64,000 nt of DNA from Rallus limicola. Taxonomy: Eukaryota; Chordata; Aves; Gruiformes; Rallidae. Shown one piece after another: positions 37,602 through 50,544 of this stretch; the stretch's first letter is position 1, and every line of letters begins with the position of its first letter. Below the pieces are notes generated by a model. That model did not search any database. It was not told the origin of the DNA and was given only the letters and a program-made list of their open reading frames with translations. Position numbers and translations under genes: made by a program. Location: the NCBI GenBank assembly GCA_022605955.1, contig JAKCOZ010000005.1, positions 62,001 through 126,000 of the forward strand. The letters run 5' to 3'.

Positions 37602-40016
37602 ATAATATTCATCCGTTATTTTTTATATTTGGGTTTTATATAAATATTGGTATCTCAGGACAATTCTGTATCAGTATTATATATAAAGATATATTAGTAT
37701 ATAGTAGGATCAACATACAGAGATCTGAATGTAAAATTTATGCACTTTAAGACAGCCTTGGTTTTGACCAGGATGTACAGTCATAGTTAGGAGGTCAGAG
37801 TTTTGAAAATTTCTGCCCAGTTATGTATAACGCAGTGGAGAATCTACCAAAACACTACTCCATTGCAGCAACAGAAGAGATAGTTTGATCATTTTCACAA
37901 CATACATAAAGCTTGAAAGTTCTCAAGTCAGTTTTCATAAGAACAATGTCTTACTCTGATCTAATTGAGCAGTAACGTTATGCTATCAAATTCTATTAGT
38001 TATTCTACTTGTGGACAAAGAAACTACTGGGTTTGTAAATACAAAAACCTACTAATAATAGAGTTCTGAGCACAAGAAATGCCAAAGCTTTTCTTTTACA
38101 GAGCTTGAGACACAGATACACAAAAGAGCACACGAAGGAGGGGATGTCAATGGAAAAAATAGGCCTTTTATAACTTTTTTTAACTTGCATTTTCTTTTTT
38201 TCCCCATTATCCTATCATCAAGTAATGAATGTGCTTTACAAAAAAGGAATCTGTTTTTCAGCAGTGTATTTATATAGTTACATAATTGACAGATCCTATT
38301 CAGCTTTGAAAGTGGAGGTTATCTCAAGACATTTCTCTTGAATAGAAGGTTTTCTAGTTTGGGAGCGTAGGAGATCATGTTGTTTCATCTTTTTTCATAG
38401 GACAAAAAACTAGTTTAAGCAAAATTTTCAATCAGAATTGGATACTTTTCACAATATATTCCACCATTCTCAGTGACATTACTAGTTTGTATTTATTTCT
38501 TTCAAAAAAAAAAAAAAAAGATACAATCATAGTGAAACTCTTGTTGCAAATCTTCTTCTTAACCCTACTTTGCTTGGTTGCTATGGGTTGTCATATCAAT
38601 AGACTCCATCCTCCAGAAATAAATACGTAAAGCTGTATACTTACTAATTTTGCCTTTCTCTTTTTAAGAGGCAGGACCCAGATAAGTTGTGAAGGCTCTG
38701 GGGAACTCTTAGAAATAGAGATACGCTTTTAAAGTGCTTAGAAGAAGAATGAGTTACTTTATGGCATTTTTAGAAGTTGTGTCAAATACACTCACCAGAG
38801 ATTTCACAATGACAAAGTCAACACATTTTATTGAAAGTTTCCCTTTATTTTCTTTTTATCCATGGAATGACTAAGACCAGTGGGCAGATAAATACTAAAC
38901 CAGTACAGTTCGTTTGCAATAACTGAAAATGTTGACCCTTAGAAGATGAAGGAAAAACAGAGAACTTGCAAAGTCTTGCTACAATTTACCAAAACTGCAA
39001 AATCAAGACAAAACATGGTGGATCATGATGAACTGTCTTTTCAGGATGGACATTCTTATATTGTAGATAGTGTACATTCTCTCTGTGGTGTACATGTAGG
39101 TATACACGTGTGTAATTAGTATTTTCCGTAACTTAGAGCAAGAAAAATTAGCAACAAAATTCAAATAAATTTTAAACATCAAGATCAAACTAGAGGAAAA
39201 AAGAAAAGGAACATGTGGATGATTCCTATTGGTGATACCATCAGGAAGTGATACATCCCATTAGCATCAGCAGTGAAATGCAATGAAATACTACTAAAAT
39301 AGTAAAGAAATTCAACATGTTGAAGCAGACAGCAGAAGCAGCTTCAACTATGTGGAAGAAAAACTTACCTAAGTTTTCTGAGTACTATTTTGTTTCAGTT
39401 AACTGAACTACCCCACTGTGAGTGGTAAAGGACTGGCCAAATCAAGCATCAGTTTCCACCATTCCAAGACAGACAAGTGGAGAGGGTGTTGTCAGACAGA
39501 GGAGACTTTTTAAGCTGCCTTTTGATGTTTCCTCTTTTCTTCTGCTCCCTGGAGTCAGATCTGCCAGGTGAGCTGCCTGGGTACTGCTTGCTGCTCTCAC
39601 ATCAATTCTTCATCTTTTCCTGGGAAAGGACAGTAAGCTAGATGGAGTGTCACAGGGGCCTGAATCTCATTTCTGTGCTGCCACATGGAACTGTGCGCAG
39701 AAACTAAATGCAAGGGAAGCTACAAGAAGTGCTGCATTGTAGCAGACAGTGCAGAAAACCCACGGAAAGGAAGTGAAAACATGCAGAGCTAGAATTAGCA
39801 AAAATGCATTCATCTAGGAAGTCTGGGGACACTTCCAGTGTAACTAGACCCATTCTTCAAGTAATAAATAGAGAATTTGGAAAAAATCCATCTCAAATTT
39901 GTGAGCTTTCCAGAGGTTGTAATAGCCTCGTATATAAATAAAGCATGTATATCTAAACTTAAAGATAAAAGCTATTCAAATAATATAGTTTCATTCAAAC
40001 CAGTGTGAAGAATAGA
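37602..40016. other. Non-coding stretch, no gene seen
   Basis: No gene or interspersed repeat was recognised. An A16 tract lies at 38504-38519. Confidence 0.55.
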
Positions 40017-40270
40017 TCGTAGAATCATAAATTGGTATGGGTTGGAATGGACCCCAAGGATCACAGAGCTCCAACCCCCCTGCCACAGGCAGGGCCACCA
40101 ACCTCCAGGCCTGGATCTACACAAGGTTGCCCAGGGCCCCATCCAACCTGGCCTTGAACATCCACCACTTCTCTGGGCAGCCTGTTCCAGCACCTTACCT
40201 CTCTCTGTAAAAAGTCCCCCTAATATCTAACCTTAAACCTTCCTTCCTTTAGTTTTAATCCATTCCCCCT
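40017..40270 (-). mobile_element. CR1 LINE 3'-end fragment
   Basis: The plus strand reads TAGAATCATAAATTGGTATG, CAGGGCCACCAACCTCCAGG, CAGGGCCCCATCCAACCTGG, CTCTGGGCAGCCTGTTCCAG and TAAAAAGTCCCCCTAATATC, the reverse complement of a CR1 3' end. It is about 250 bases long and better preserved than the relics near 36, 47 and 50.5 kb. Confidence 0.92.
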
Positions 40271-43221
40271 CCTTAGATAACTAAGTGTACACAGACATTT
40301 ACTGCCAGGCTAAATGCAAACATTTCTTCATCTGTCAATAAGGACTAGTTGTTACTAATACTTACTTCTGTGAAATTTTTTAGATGAGAATTACAATTTC
40401 CACTATCTTCCACGTAAGAAAAGTTTTTATGACCCATCTCTGCATCATATAGAGGTAATGGTAGAGGAAAAGCATGTTTAAAGGAAAAAGTAGTCTGGAA
40501 TTTTCAGAGTATTCTTATGAAATACCAAATACCTCTTTACTGTTAGCAGGCCCCAAGATTATCACATCAATTTTATCCTAAGGCAAGTAATCCAGAGAGA
40601 GAGAGAGAGAAATGGATTTCACAGTGAATAGCAAACACTTGCACACAAAACTGAGAAACTTTGAAACTCTTTAACAGTCCACAGAACTTCATGCCCAACA
40701 AATCCATAAATTTTCATGATCTGGGAGTTTTAACCCACACATTCACCTCCATTTCACTGCAGAAAGTACAATGCAGAAAAGAGATGCAGACCTGTGAGGT
40801 AGCAGCAAGCTGATTGTCAGAAACTCGACCCCCGAAAAGAACTGAGAGCTTCCCTCAGGAGGACATCATTATTTTGAGAAAGACCTATACAGAGCTCAGA
40901 AATTAAACCATTCCCATCTCCCAGATGGAAACTGGTAGCCTAGATCTCTGAGGAGGCAGTAACAAGTTGCTCAAATTTTTGTAGTGCTTACCTCAGCATA
41001 CCAGCCCATGCACCAGCTTACATTTTTGGAACCTAAACAACATAACGTTCTGGCCTCTCGACAGTAATGAGTAAAAGGAAAGAAAATCTACAAAAGCTGT
41101 CCAGTTGCTTCCATACACAGCTCACAGGGAGAATGTGCAAATTTAATGTGGCTTGTGGAGGGAAAAGATGCAGTTTGGCTCTTAGATTTGGATGGTTATG
41201 CTCTGTCCAGTCAGATAGCAAAAGCTTTTGAGTATAATGGGTGTTTTTTTTCTGTGATTGTCCAATCTGTTACTGGAAGGAAACTAGTTCTGTGACAAAA
41301 AAGACATGGACATCTGTACAACCAAGGAGGAATTATTTTCTCAGATAGAAAGGTATGAAATCATAATAGGATGTTTAACACGGATTTAACAGGGAAAATA
41401 TTTGAAAGCTTACATATTACAACTGCTAATGATCTTTTATTGTCTTTGATAAGGTAAGATGGCCTTTGGGAAGCAAACAATGACTGTTTAAATAACAAAC
41501 CTCAGTCTAAGAAGAGTATTAATACAGAAGTCCATGTGCTTTCATCACTAGATGATATGTCGTGTTAAATAACATGGCACTATTTATGAGACCACTGGAG
41601 AACAATCATTTGAGTTGGTTAAGTCAAAAGCATAACTTCTCTAATGTTTGCCTCTATCTCATCCTACCAACTTGTGTTCTTACTTTATGGAAACTAACCC
41701 TATAGGAACTTGTACATGCAAAAGCAGACAAAAACCTGTTAAATGTTATATGAGATATCAAATGTAAATTTAGATAGACTTCCCAGGGACATTAAAATTT
41801 TAGTCAAATATACATGTAATGGTTTCAAAGTATATGAGTTTATTTTAAAAAAATGCTTCTGAGTTGAATCAGCTTCTATGAGAGTGAAAGAAAACAAAAC
41901 ATGGCAGCTTACTGTTAGAAATACTTCACAGGATAATATTGAATTTAAATATACATGAATTGTATTAAGGAGCAATCTTCCTATCTACATTTAAAATGTC
42001 TTATGTTTAGACAGAAGATAAGGCAGTATGGTAAAGATCTCAATATATTTTTTCTTTACTTTTCCCACTTAAAATATGAGTAACTTTGCTTTTTTTTTTA
42101 AATATAATGGGTCTGCTGTGCTGTGTTGTACTGTACACATGCAAAAGCATTCAATCTATTAATCCTCATATCTAGTTTATCATAGTCTAGCCTATTGTTG
42201 AATTCTATCATTTGACAAGCTTTCAAGATGTTTATATCACACTACAAAACCTATATTTCTTCCTGCCCCTGGGGGCTGTATCTCTTGGATGTGCTGATTA
42301 TTCCTGGATGAACATATCACAGACCTTACATTGAGTGAGCCAAAAAAATATTTGCAGAAACACCAAGGGAATTACATGAAATAACATGTAGAAACATGAA
42401 ATAGGGACTTGTTAACTTTAGCAGACAGCCAAGAATAAACTTAGAGATCTTTAATTCCCAGAAGAAAGTCCATCTTGATCCAGGAGTCAACAATTTTGAC
42501 AAACGTTCGATAGAAATCAACTTACTGAAAAATCCCTGAAGGTCATCAATGGCAACCTTTATCCATATTGGAAGGTATTAAATGCTCCTTCAAGTTTTAA
42601 CTCCACAGATGTCCTGTATATGCACATGTTTTCCCACATCATCAATCACACAGAGCCCAGTGACAAAAGTGATTTCATTAAAAACTTATCCAGAGAGTGG
42701 AAAGAATATTATCATATGTTCCTGAATGTGATGTGGGTTTTGACAACATTTTTGCAGAAATTATAAAAAACTGCAAAGGAAATTGGGGAAATTGGTATTT
42801 CCAGCAATGTCTTTCTCACTTAATGGAGTGGATTCAATTATTATTGGTGAATTTTTTACTTCTGTTTATCAAAAGGATAGTAACAAGAAACCTTTTTTGG
42901 AGGTAATCTTACAAAACTTAGTTGTGTTTCTCAGGCTTTTTTACATGCATTCTTCAAAAAGGGGGTGGTTTCAAATGAAAACAATACTGTATTATGAGTT
43001 AAGTCTATGGTATTTTGTAGAGATCTGAATCAATTCCCTTCCTCCTTCCCCCACTCTGATAAAACACAGATAAAACTGCAGAGAGCTCCTGTGTGCAATT
43101 GCTTGAGCAGGTCGCTCTCTCACTGGTTAACTGTTGCCCTGGTGTCACAGTTGTTGTGTATTATATTGTTTCTGCAGTGATCATGGGTCAGATATTAATT
43201 TAGGTTTCAAATTTTAATCAA
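40271..43221. other. Non-coding stretch, no gene seen
   Basis: No recognisable gene. A (GA)n tract lies at about 40593-40610. Frames reach 81 codons without recognisable features. Confidence 0.5.
40593..40610. repeat. (GA)n microsatellite
   Basis: About nine AG/GA units in an otherwise mixed region. Confidence 0.9.
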
Positions 43222-44152
43222 CTAAAACTGATCTGACACACTTGAAGAGATGAGTAGTTGAAGAAAACAGCACATTTCTAATGATATATAAATCACCCAC
43301 AGCAGCAGATGCTGTTTCTTGCTTGGACTGAATGTCTTGAGTGGCAAGCTCTCTATCTCCTTGTAGCTCTGTATAAAGGGTGTCATAATGGGTGACAATG
43401 AGGGCTTCTGTTGATATTTGCCAAGAGAAACAATGCTGTTAGTAAATCTCAGTTTCATCATTTCCAGCCGTCGTGCCAGAAAAGGTTTATTTTTGCCAAT
43501 CAGCAGGTTGCATGGCCCTGGCCACTGCAGAACTTGGATTTGGCCAGGGTCCACATCCACTGCAACTTCATTGTCTGCTGTAAACCTGTGTTGATGGCAT
43601 CTTCCACAGACAATGAAAATGTGGGAAATTATGTTTCCATAATTGCTCAGAAAAATTTCAGTGTCAGGGATGACTGAGCAAATCCAAATTTTGTTCCACA
43701 AAATTACAGGATCCACTAAATCTCCTGTACTTGCCAATTTGTTTTTTCTCTTCTTGGTATCTCCCAAGACTATCATTAAGGAGCAAACTATAAATTATGT
43801 AGCAAAAGTAGTGACATAATTTCTACTGGAGGTATGGGGCCTGTCAAACGAGACAGACATAGTCATAATTGTCACATCCATCCATCATTTTGAAATAAGC
43901 TCTGTCCCACATATGTTTGAAGAAGTTGTCTCTGTATACAGTCTGAGGATTCGGGATTTTTGTTTCCTAGCATACTAAATTCTCATCTACCTGGAGGCCT
44001 TGATTCTGCATGTAATACATGGTCTTAATCAGGAAAGCACTTTGTTAAGGATTTTCTGAATTGGAGACTTGTTTTACTTTGAATAGTTTCACTAGTTTAG
44101 AACTTTTCAAGGTACTCAATCTGCTGCTAAGTGGGTTTTTAGGTTTGAGTTT
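43222..44152 (-). pseudogene. Broken, unrecognised coding-like sequence
   Basis: On the minus strand a 184-codon frame runs from ATG at 43776 to a stop at 43222. It has balanced composition, including DPVILWNKIWICSVIPD (residues 22-38), CGRCHQH (57-63) and DVDPGQIQVLQWPGP (74-88). Just upstream, in a different frame, about 102 codons (44152 down to 43847) are interrupted by only two stops (TAA at 44045-44047, TAG at 43967-43969) and include FLIKTMYYMQNQGLQ and NFFKHMWDRAYFKMMDGC. A frameshift and a TAA (43795-43797) separate the two blocks. A good 3' splice site pattern (TTCTACATTTTCATTGCAG, minus strand) ends at about 44175. I do not recognise the family. It could be a decayed gene or retrocopy, or chance: the last 50 codons look less protein-like. 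Confidence 0.35.
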
Positions 44153-44667
44153 CTAAGTATTTTCTTATCATTTGCTGCAATGAAAATGTAGAAATATTCC
44201 ATGAAATGACAGAAAGAAAATTTAGTGTAAAACAAATACAGTATATAAGACTTCTACTAAGAGCATTGATACGGCTTTTATTTAAGATTTTTCAAGACAG
44301 CTGCTATAGACCAGAAATACGCATCATTGTATCCGAAACATCCCATGTATTTTGACATTCACACACATTTATTTCTCTGATTCATTCACAGCTATCTTAG
44401 GTCAAAATGTTCAGCTAGTACCTAGAAAATTAAAGTCCAACTTGGGACTGGAGTGTTTTCTGGTTTTGTGGTCTGAACCAAAAAAATTACCTGTATGACC
44501 TTCAATTCTCCTGCTCAAAATGACTATTACAATATTTCTTCACCTTAGGTAGATTTTGATGATCAGTTTGTTAATGGTATAAGCTCCTTAAAAAAATGAG
44601 GTGTCATGCAGTAGAAATACTGTTATTAAATATTGGTTTAGCAACCAATGAACTCCAGGGCTTCTTT

Positions 44668-44760
44668 GTTTCAGGCACAGTAATAGTATATGACAGTCAC
44701 TGACCCCAAAAGGTACAATAGTATCTGTATTTCAGGTGACAATTTAAAGTTCAGAGCAGT
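44668..44760. repeat. Possible ancient amniote SINE relic
   Basis: GACAGTCACTGACCCCAAAA near 44693 resembles the 'acagtccctgccccaaagagc' word shared by old amniote MIR-like SINEs. It is followed by ATCTGTATTTCAGGTGACAA and TTCAGAGCAG, which fits the 'ttacagatgag...cagagag' core loosely. Recognition by eye only. Confidence 0.3.
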
Positions 44761-45648
44761 CCAACACCTTGAAAATTCTCTCCTCACAAAAACTTGCTGT
44801 GTATCTCAGACAGAATAACAACTTGGGTTTTTCTAAAGGAACTGAAAATGAACCTAATTTTCCTGAAACAATATTTTCTATCTTCTTCAGAACTAGTGTG
44901 TTAGAAACCACAAATTGACCCCTAGAACTCTGAAGATAATTTTATTTACAAGAACATGAGGTTTTTTAATATTCATTTTCTTCTGAATCCAAACAAATTT
45001 TCAACAGTTAAAAATATAATCTAAGGAAATTATTAATTTATATTAATGGGAAATGTCTTGTTTATTTTAAAATTTTACAATTTTACCCAAATTTGTATAG
45101 TATGCTGTAATTAGAAACGTGAATGAAACTCTTTTAAGTGGAAAAATAATAAACATTCTATTCTTTTTCTAAGATATTTCCGTGCTATCAAAATTATTAC
45201 TCATTTTCTCCTCAGAAAGCAAATTTATAGTAGTAGCTGACTGTATTCGAAAGCAGATTTCCATCTTTCTGTTTCACTTTTGTGAAAACAAATTGAAGAT
45301 TGTGATGAGAATTTGCGATATTAGTTTTGAAATTTTCACTGACAGAAGCATTTATACAGAAAACTGTGTAAGTATGCACAGCATATGTGGGTTTTTACCT
45401 CAGATTGGTGTTCTTCACAGTGTGGCAACTTAAATTATTCTCTATCATTCTGAAATGTCACACCTTCATAACAGAAGAAGAATATTTCATAGTAATATAA
45501 TAGCCTATTTTGTACGCCGTTCACAACTTTGGATTTAAGCAAGTCTACTTGTGTCGTAGGATTTAGTTCCTTATATTTTTAGAGAACAGCAATGACACTG
45601 AAGAGTGTGAACCCCTGACAAGACGTGTGGGCCTCAGAGCTGCTGAAT

Positions 45649-45673
45649 ACAAATACAGAAGTGCTGTATTTGT
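45649..45673. other. Perfect 10-bp hairpin
   Basis: ACAAATACAG (45649-45658) and CTGTATTTGT (45664-45673) are exact reverse complements around a 5-base loop (AAGTG). Confidence 0.9.
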
Positions 45674-46929
45674 GCCCTGGTTTTAAGTAAGCTGGAATTT
45701 CTGGTTTAGACAGTAGACAACTTAATGGAGAAAAGAAGCAGTACAAATTAGAGCTCATAACCTTGCTTCTTACCTATCAAAAAGAGGAAAAAAGTATCTG
45801 TTGCAAATGCAATAAAATTTTCCTAGCTTCTTCCTTATTTATTCACAATTACGGAAAGTTATACTGACAAATGATTCCCCTCTGTTTTTCCAAATTACTA
45901 TTTTTTTATATGTTCCCATCCCCTTCTTCTTAGGTCTTTTAATTAATATTATTTCAATGATTTTTTGGGGGTTTTTTTAGTTCAAGTCCTGTGATAAACA
46001 CTAGAAGTTTCACATGAAAAACAGTATAATTTGGAACAGCATAGGTATTAAGTTTGTAGACAGTAAACAGTATTAGAAATTATATAGAAATGATACATTA
46101 ACGTTACAGATTATTTCATATAGGTCAACCAGTTTCTTATCCAGAACTTTCAATTAACCTGTATTTTTGAAGTATATCATAATGTTTTAATACTTTCTAT
46201 GCATTCAGACTAGCCTAGCATGTTTTCTAAGCATTTTTTAGATTTTTTTTTTTAGAGAGATGAATTAACCAAGCTTGGAATTCAAACTATAAATAGCACA
46301 GGGGTGTCTTTTCACATCAAAATGTATTTTGAGAGAAGTTGAACTTCACCAGAGACCACCTCATCCTCTCAATTCCTTTTAATATTTTCCTGAGATTCAT
46401 GTAAGTCTGTCATATAATATACTTGTAGCATCAGGCAAGGTTAAAAGTGTTTTGTTTCACCCTGGCCACCAGTTCACATCACCACCTTTCACTGTAAGAT
46501 TTCCTTTGCAGCAGTTAAATACGCATTTGTTTATTCTGCCCTGTAACACAGGAAAGGAATGTTTGCAAACAATGACAGATTATGACTGAGATGAATACTT
46601 AGTTCCATAAATATTATTTACAAGAAGTTCAATTCTTTCACAGTAAGTAGCAGCAGTGTACGAACCAACTTCTTTTGCAGACAAAATGAATAATTAAAAG
46701 GCAAGGACACATACAAGCTCTTGCTATGTTGTCAGCTTTGGATGATAGTTTAATAATAATTTACATTTACTGAATTACACAATAAACTATACTAGGGTAT
46801 ATTTTGTAGTGAGTTTTTATGATGTATTACTGGGATGTTGGGTAAAATCTGCCCAAGAGTCTGGATGGCGCCAGTTCTATTGAGGAGGAAAAGAAATAGC
46901 TACAAAGTGGGAGTGCACATTTGCCAGAA

Positions 46930-47390
46930 GAAGAGTGGAAGAAATAATCAGAAAAAACAGTTTGCAATCTCCTAGAAAATATCAGAGAGATCAGGGGCAG
47001 CTCCTGTAGATCTATCAAGAAGAAATCATGCAAAGATAATTGAACTCCCTGTGGTCACAGAGGCTCAGACCTCGTGGACAGAGAAAAGCAGCCAGTGCCA
47101 CATGTCCTCGGTAAGATTTTGTTATACTCTCTTATATAACCTGCCTGGAAGCAAGCAAAGGAAATAGCTGAGGTGAAATTTTGCTTGGAAAACTATGTGT
47201 GGGTTGGCAGAGCCTGCTTGCTGTCATGCAGTGATGAACAGAGAACATCTTATTCACTTTGCACGTGGCACAAAGCTGAGGGGGACTGCAGGTATAGAGA
47301 AGAGAGGATTTAAATTTAGCATGGTCTTGACAAATTGGAGGGACAGTACAAGATAAACAGTGTGTAATTAAATAAGATATGGGCTGGATA
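46930..47390 (+). mobile_element. Old CR1/L3-type LINE relic, reverse-transcriptase region
   Basis: Degenerate but ordered similarity to ancient amniote CR1/L3 LINEs: GGAAGAAATAATCAGAAAAA near 46938, CAAGAAGAAATCATGCAAAG near 47018, AGACCTCGTGGACAGAGAAA near 47068, AAGCAAGCAAAGGAAATAGC near 47152, TTTGCACGTGGCACAAAGCT near 47259 (the former FADDTKL region) and GGTCTTGACAAATTGGAGG near 47323. The reading frame is destroyed. The 121-codon minus-strand frame over it is antisense to the element and not a gene. It is far more diverged than the CR1 copies at 5-17 kb. Confidence 0.65.
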
Positions 47391-50300
47391 TATTTATGGG
47401 GGAAGGCCCATGAATCTGTTCTTACATCTGTCCTGGCCTTGTGACAACAAGGTTGCTCATACTTACCTTCATTATCGATATAATATGTGGAGGTCATTCA
47501 CTATCGACTCTTCTATTCCCAACAGAAAATTTGGATAATGATTTTTAGCTTGCAAAGATAATAAAAATAAAAAAAATAAAAAAAATTAAAAAGCAAACAG
47601 TATAAACCTACAGATTACAATTGCTTTTGGTAAAGTTTTTATTGTGTTCTGATGCTTTGATGACAGGTTTAAAAGCCTTGGGTGCTATGCTCTTTCCACA
47701 AAGTGATAGTCACGCTTCTTGAATTCTTGAGCACTCATAGGACTAGCAGCTGATAGTCTCTCTTTTATCTTTTCATTGGGGCTCTGACATTACTTATTGG
47801 CATTATTTTTTCAATAATGCTTTTGATGTTAGCCTCAACAGCAACCAAAAAGCTATAGTAAAAATGGATGGGGCTACAAATTGGTAAGGATGAAGAAGAC
47901 AAATAGAGATTACAGCCTCCTAAGCGTAATAATATTCTGACTCCAGCTCTGAAAACAAAGGAAGCCACTTAGCAAAAAGCCAAAACTTTGCTGAAAAAAA
48001 TGTGGGTTGCTTCCTCAGTTTTGCAGATTCATAGAGCAAAGTGAACATGACCTAGAGACTTCAAAGTAGTGCTGTTAGAGAATGTAAAAACCTGCTAATT
48101 CAGAGCACATACACACAATGCAAAAGAAGATGGATGCTTTAAGATCCTAGTTTTAGGAATCTTTAGCTGCAGCCATTCTTTGATTGTTAACTGGTGCATG
48201 TGTCAACAATATCTTTAATCTCATCAGCCTGCCAAACTATGATAAGTGTGGGTTTGCTTTCAAAGGAGAGAATATTTTGAATGAATCTTGGGACAGCTCT
48301 CCTCATTTCTTGATATTTCATCCTTTGCTGTGTCAGCTGGCTTGTTCTTTCTTAGTCTTCTTGATCTTCGTTGTCTCTGCCTTAGTAATTTTGTCTCAAA
48401 GCAGGTCTCACCTTGACCTATAGACAAGAATAAAACATAGCAAAGATGGAAAAGAATCTTTTGCCCAGTGCACCAGTCATAGCTACCAGAGGTCAATGCC
48501 ATTCTTGAAGAGAAAGGATCTAAAAATGTGATTACAGTGCATTCTTGCCAAACATTTCTAACAGTATTTTAACTCTTAGAATGCTCTGACTCAGTGTATG
48601 TATGCAGTGAAAATCCTCCTTTAGGTGTCAGGCAGAATCAGAACAGCTCACCTGAGTCATATTTCAGTGCAAGCAAAGTGGTTTATTTTGTACCTGGTTT
48701 TGTTTTTTTTTTCTTGGTGAGGTTTCTTTTTGTTGTTGTTTTGTTTGCTTGTTGCTTGCTTGTTTGTTTGTTTTAAGAGCAATTAGCTGTGCTTTAACGC
48801 AAGTAGTCATGGATTTCTACCATCAGTTCTGTGGCAGGGCATGCTGCATCCTTCTGACTGCCAGGAAAATTCTCAGTAGACTCATTGATAAGACGTCTGT
48901 TAATTTCTCAGCAGCTGTCCTGTGAAAATTGACAGGTGACCTTCAAGACAATTATGCAGCTTCCTTTCTTCATTTATGGTAATAGATCTGCATTTAGGCT
49001 TTCATTCTTCTTCAGCAGTTTTCTGTTACTTTTTGCTTTTAATTTTTTGGCCCTTTTTTCTTATGTTTATTTACTGTTGAAGTTTTTTCATGCTTGGTGT
49101 TCTTCACTTGGTTTCATTATTATTTAATATTGTTTCATTCTAAGTGAATTAAATAAAAGCACAGGACTGTTCAGACTACAAATTAGTTGAACAGTGAATA
49201 CATGATATGAAAATAGGACATTGCGGGCCACTAAAGTTTATGGTAAAATATTAATTTATCTGCATGTTTGTGAACACAAAACTTGTTTTTCCCAGTTTAT
49301 AATAAGGTTGATTAATTCATTCAAGCACTGTACATCACATTCAATTAACTCCCAGTCCCTTATAAAAAAATAAGAAGTTGGATTTTTCCTGGTCTAGGTT
49401 GAATTCCTCAAATCCTCATATAATGATTTTGCTTTCTACAACTGAGAGTAGGTCAGCAGTGGTAGTGGAATTATTCACACCAAGGTAAACTTGTTGACTG
49501 AAATGAGGTTACTTCTGATGCCTTTTTTTCTTTGAGTGACTGCAGATGAGAAATTTTGAAAAACTTACTTTCCACTGCTGAGTCTGAAATTCTCGTAAGA
49601 GGAAGCAGGTTTACCTTGAAGACATTGAACACTTGGTAGAACTGTCAATAGATGCAAATCCCCAAAGACAGTGCAATGAACACTGAAGCTCAGTCTTAAG
49701 ATCAAGCTTTAAACAGAAAACACAGTTTTAAAATGCCTTGAAAAGACAGGAGGGGGGGAAAAAAAAACCCAAAAAACAATTCAGCAATCTATCACACCAC
49801 TTTGATTTCTTGCTCTAATTACTGAAAAAGGAGGGGAAAAAAATCTCCTGTGGTGTGGAAAGCACTGTTAAATTAAGATGCAATATTGAGACAGCTATGA
49901 AGAGCCCTTCCCTTGTTTCAGATTCATTGTTTCCACATTGTTAACCTTTGTCCTCATTAACTGACCATTTTGTTACACAGTGGGCTGCAGACTTCACATT
50001 TATGGCTTGTCTAAAGTGCACTTGTAAGCTTCTTCTAGAAACCCTCACGTTCCTGTCATCCTGGAAGCTCGATAACAAAGTACTCTGAATATCCAATATT
50101 GTGTCACAAGTGTAAAAATGCATTTCACAACACTAAGGGTCCCCCCACCTTTGCTAATTGTTAGGGGAACAAATGGTATTAGATTAATGTGGAGCAAGGT
50201 AATGTCTGCAGGCTTCCTAGATCGCATAAAATAGGCGGTGTTTTAATATGCTAGTTGTCTGGAGATAACTTCTGGAATACCTCTGGCAGCATTATTTTTA

Positions 50301-50544
50301 AGCAAAACAAAAGCATGAAAAAATGAGTGGTTACTTCTGCCATTTTCCATAGAGAAACATGAGGAGAAAGTGGGTTTTTCATGGAGCTATGTGTTATTAC
50401 CGTGCTCCTTAGTGAAAATGGTCAGCCCAGAACCCATTATTTTATATGTGAAAGTAGAATATTTCTTAATATGCTATTTTCATTGCTCAGGCAGTCTGCT
50501 ACAGTTCTTTTGCAGTTCTTCACTGTCTGCCCTTACCTTTTCTA
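47391..50544. other. Non-coding stretch, no gene seen
   Basis: No recognisable gene. An A-rich AATAAAAATAAAAAAAATAA tract lies near 47557-47595 and a (GTTT/GCTT)n tract at 48715-48776. A short A-rich tract interrupted by C lies near 49750-49780. Confidence 0.55.
48715..48776. repeat. (GTTT/GCTT)n low-complexity repeat
   Basis: A T/G-rich tract with repeated TTGTTG, GCTTG and TTTG units. The 60-codon frame across it is compositional. Confidence 0.8.

Larger units (their letters stand above)
44176..46929. other. Non-coding stretch, no gene seen
   Basis: No gene was recognised. A weak MIR-like segment (44668-44760) and a 10-bp hairpin (45649-45673) are listed separately. A T-rich tract lies near 45960-45980 and another near 46240-46255. 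Confidence 0.5.

Noticed and set aside
47132..47497. 121-codon minus-strand frame with many Cys and His
   Set aside because: It lies antisense across an old CR1/L3-type relic; the Cys-rich look comes from that sequence.
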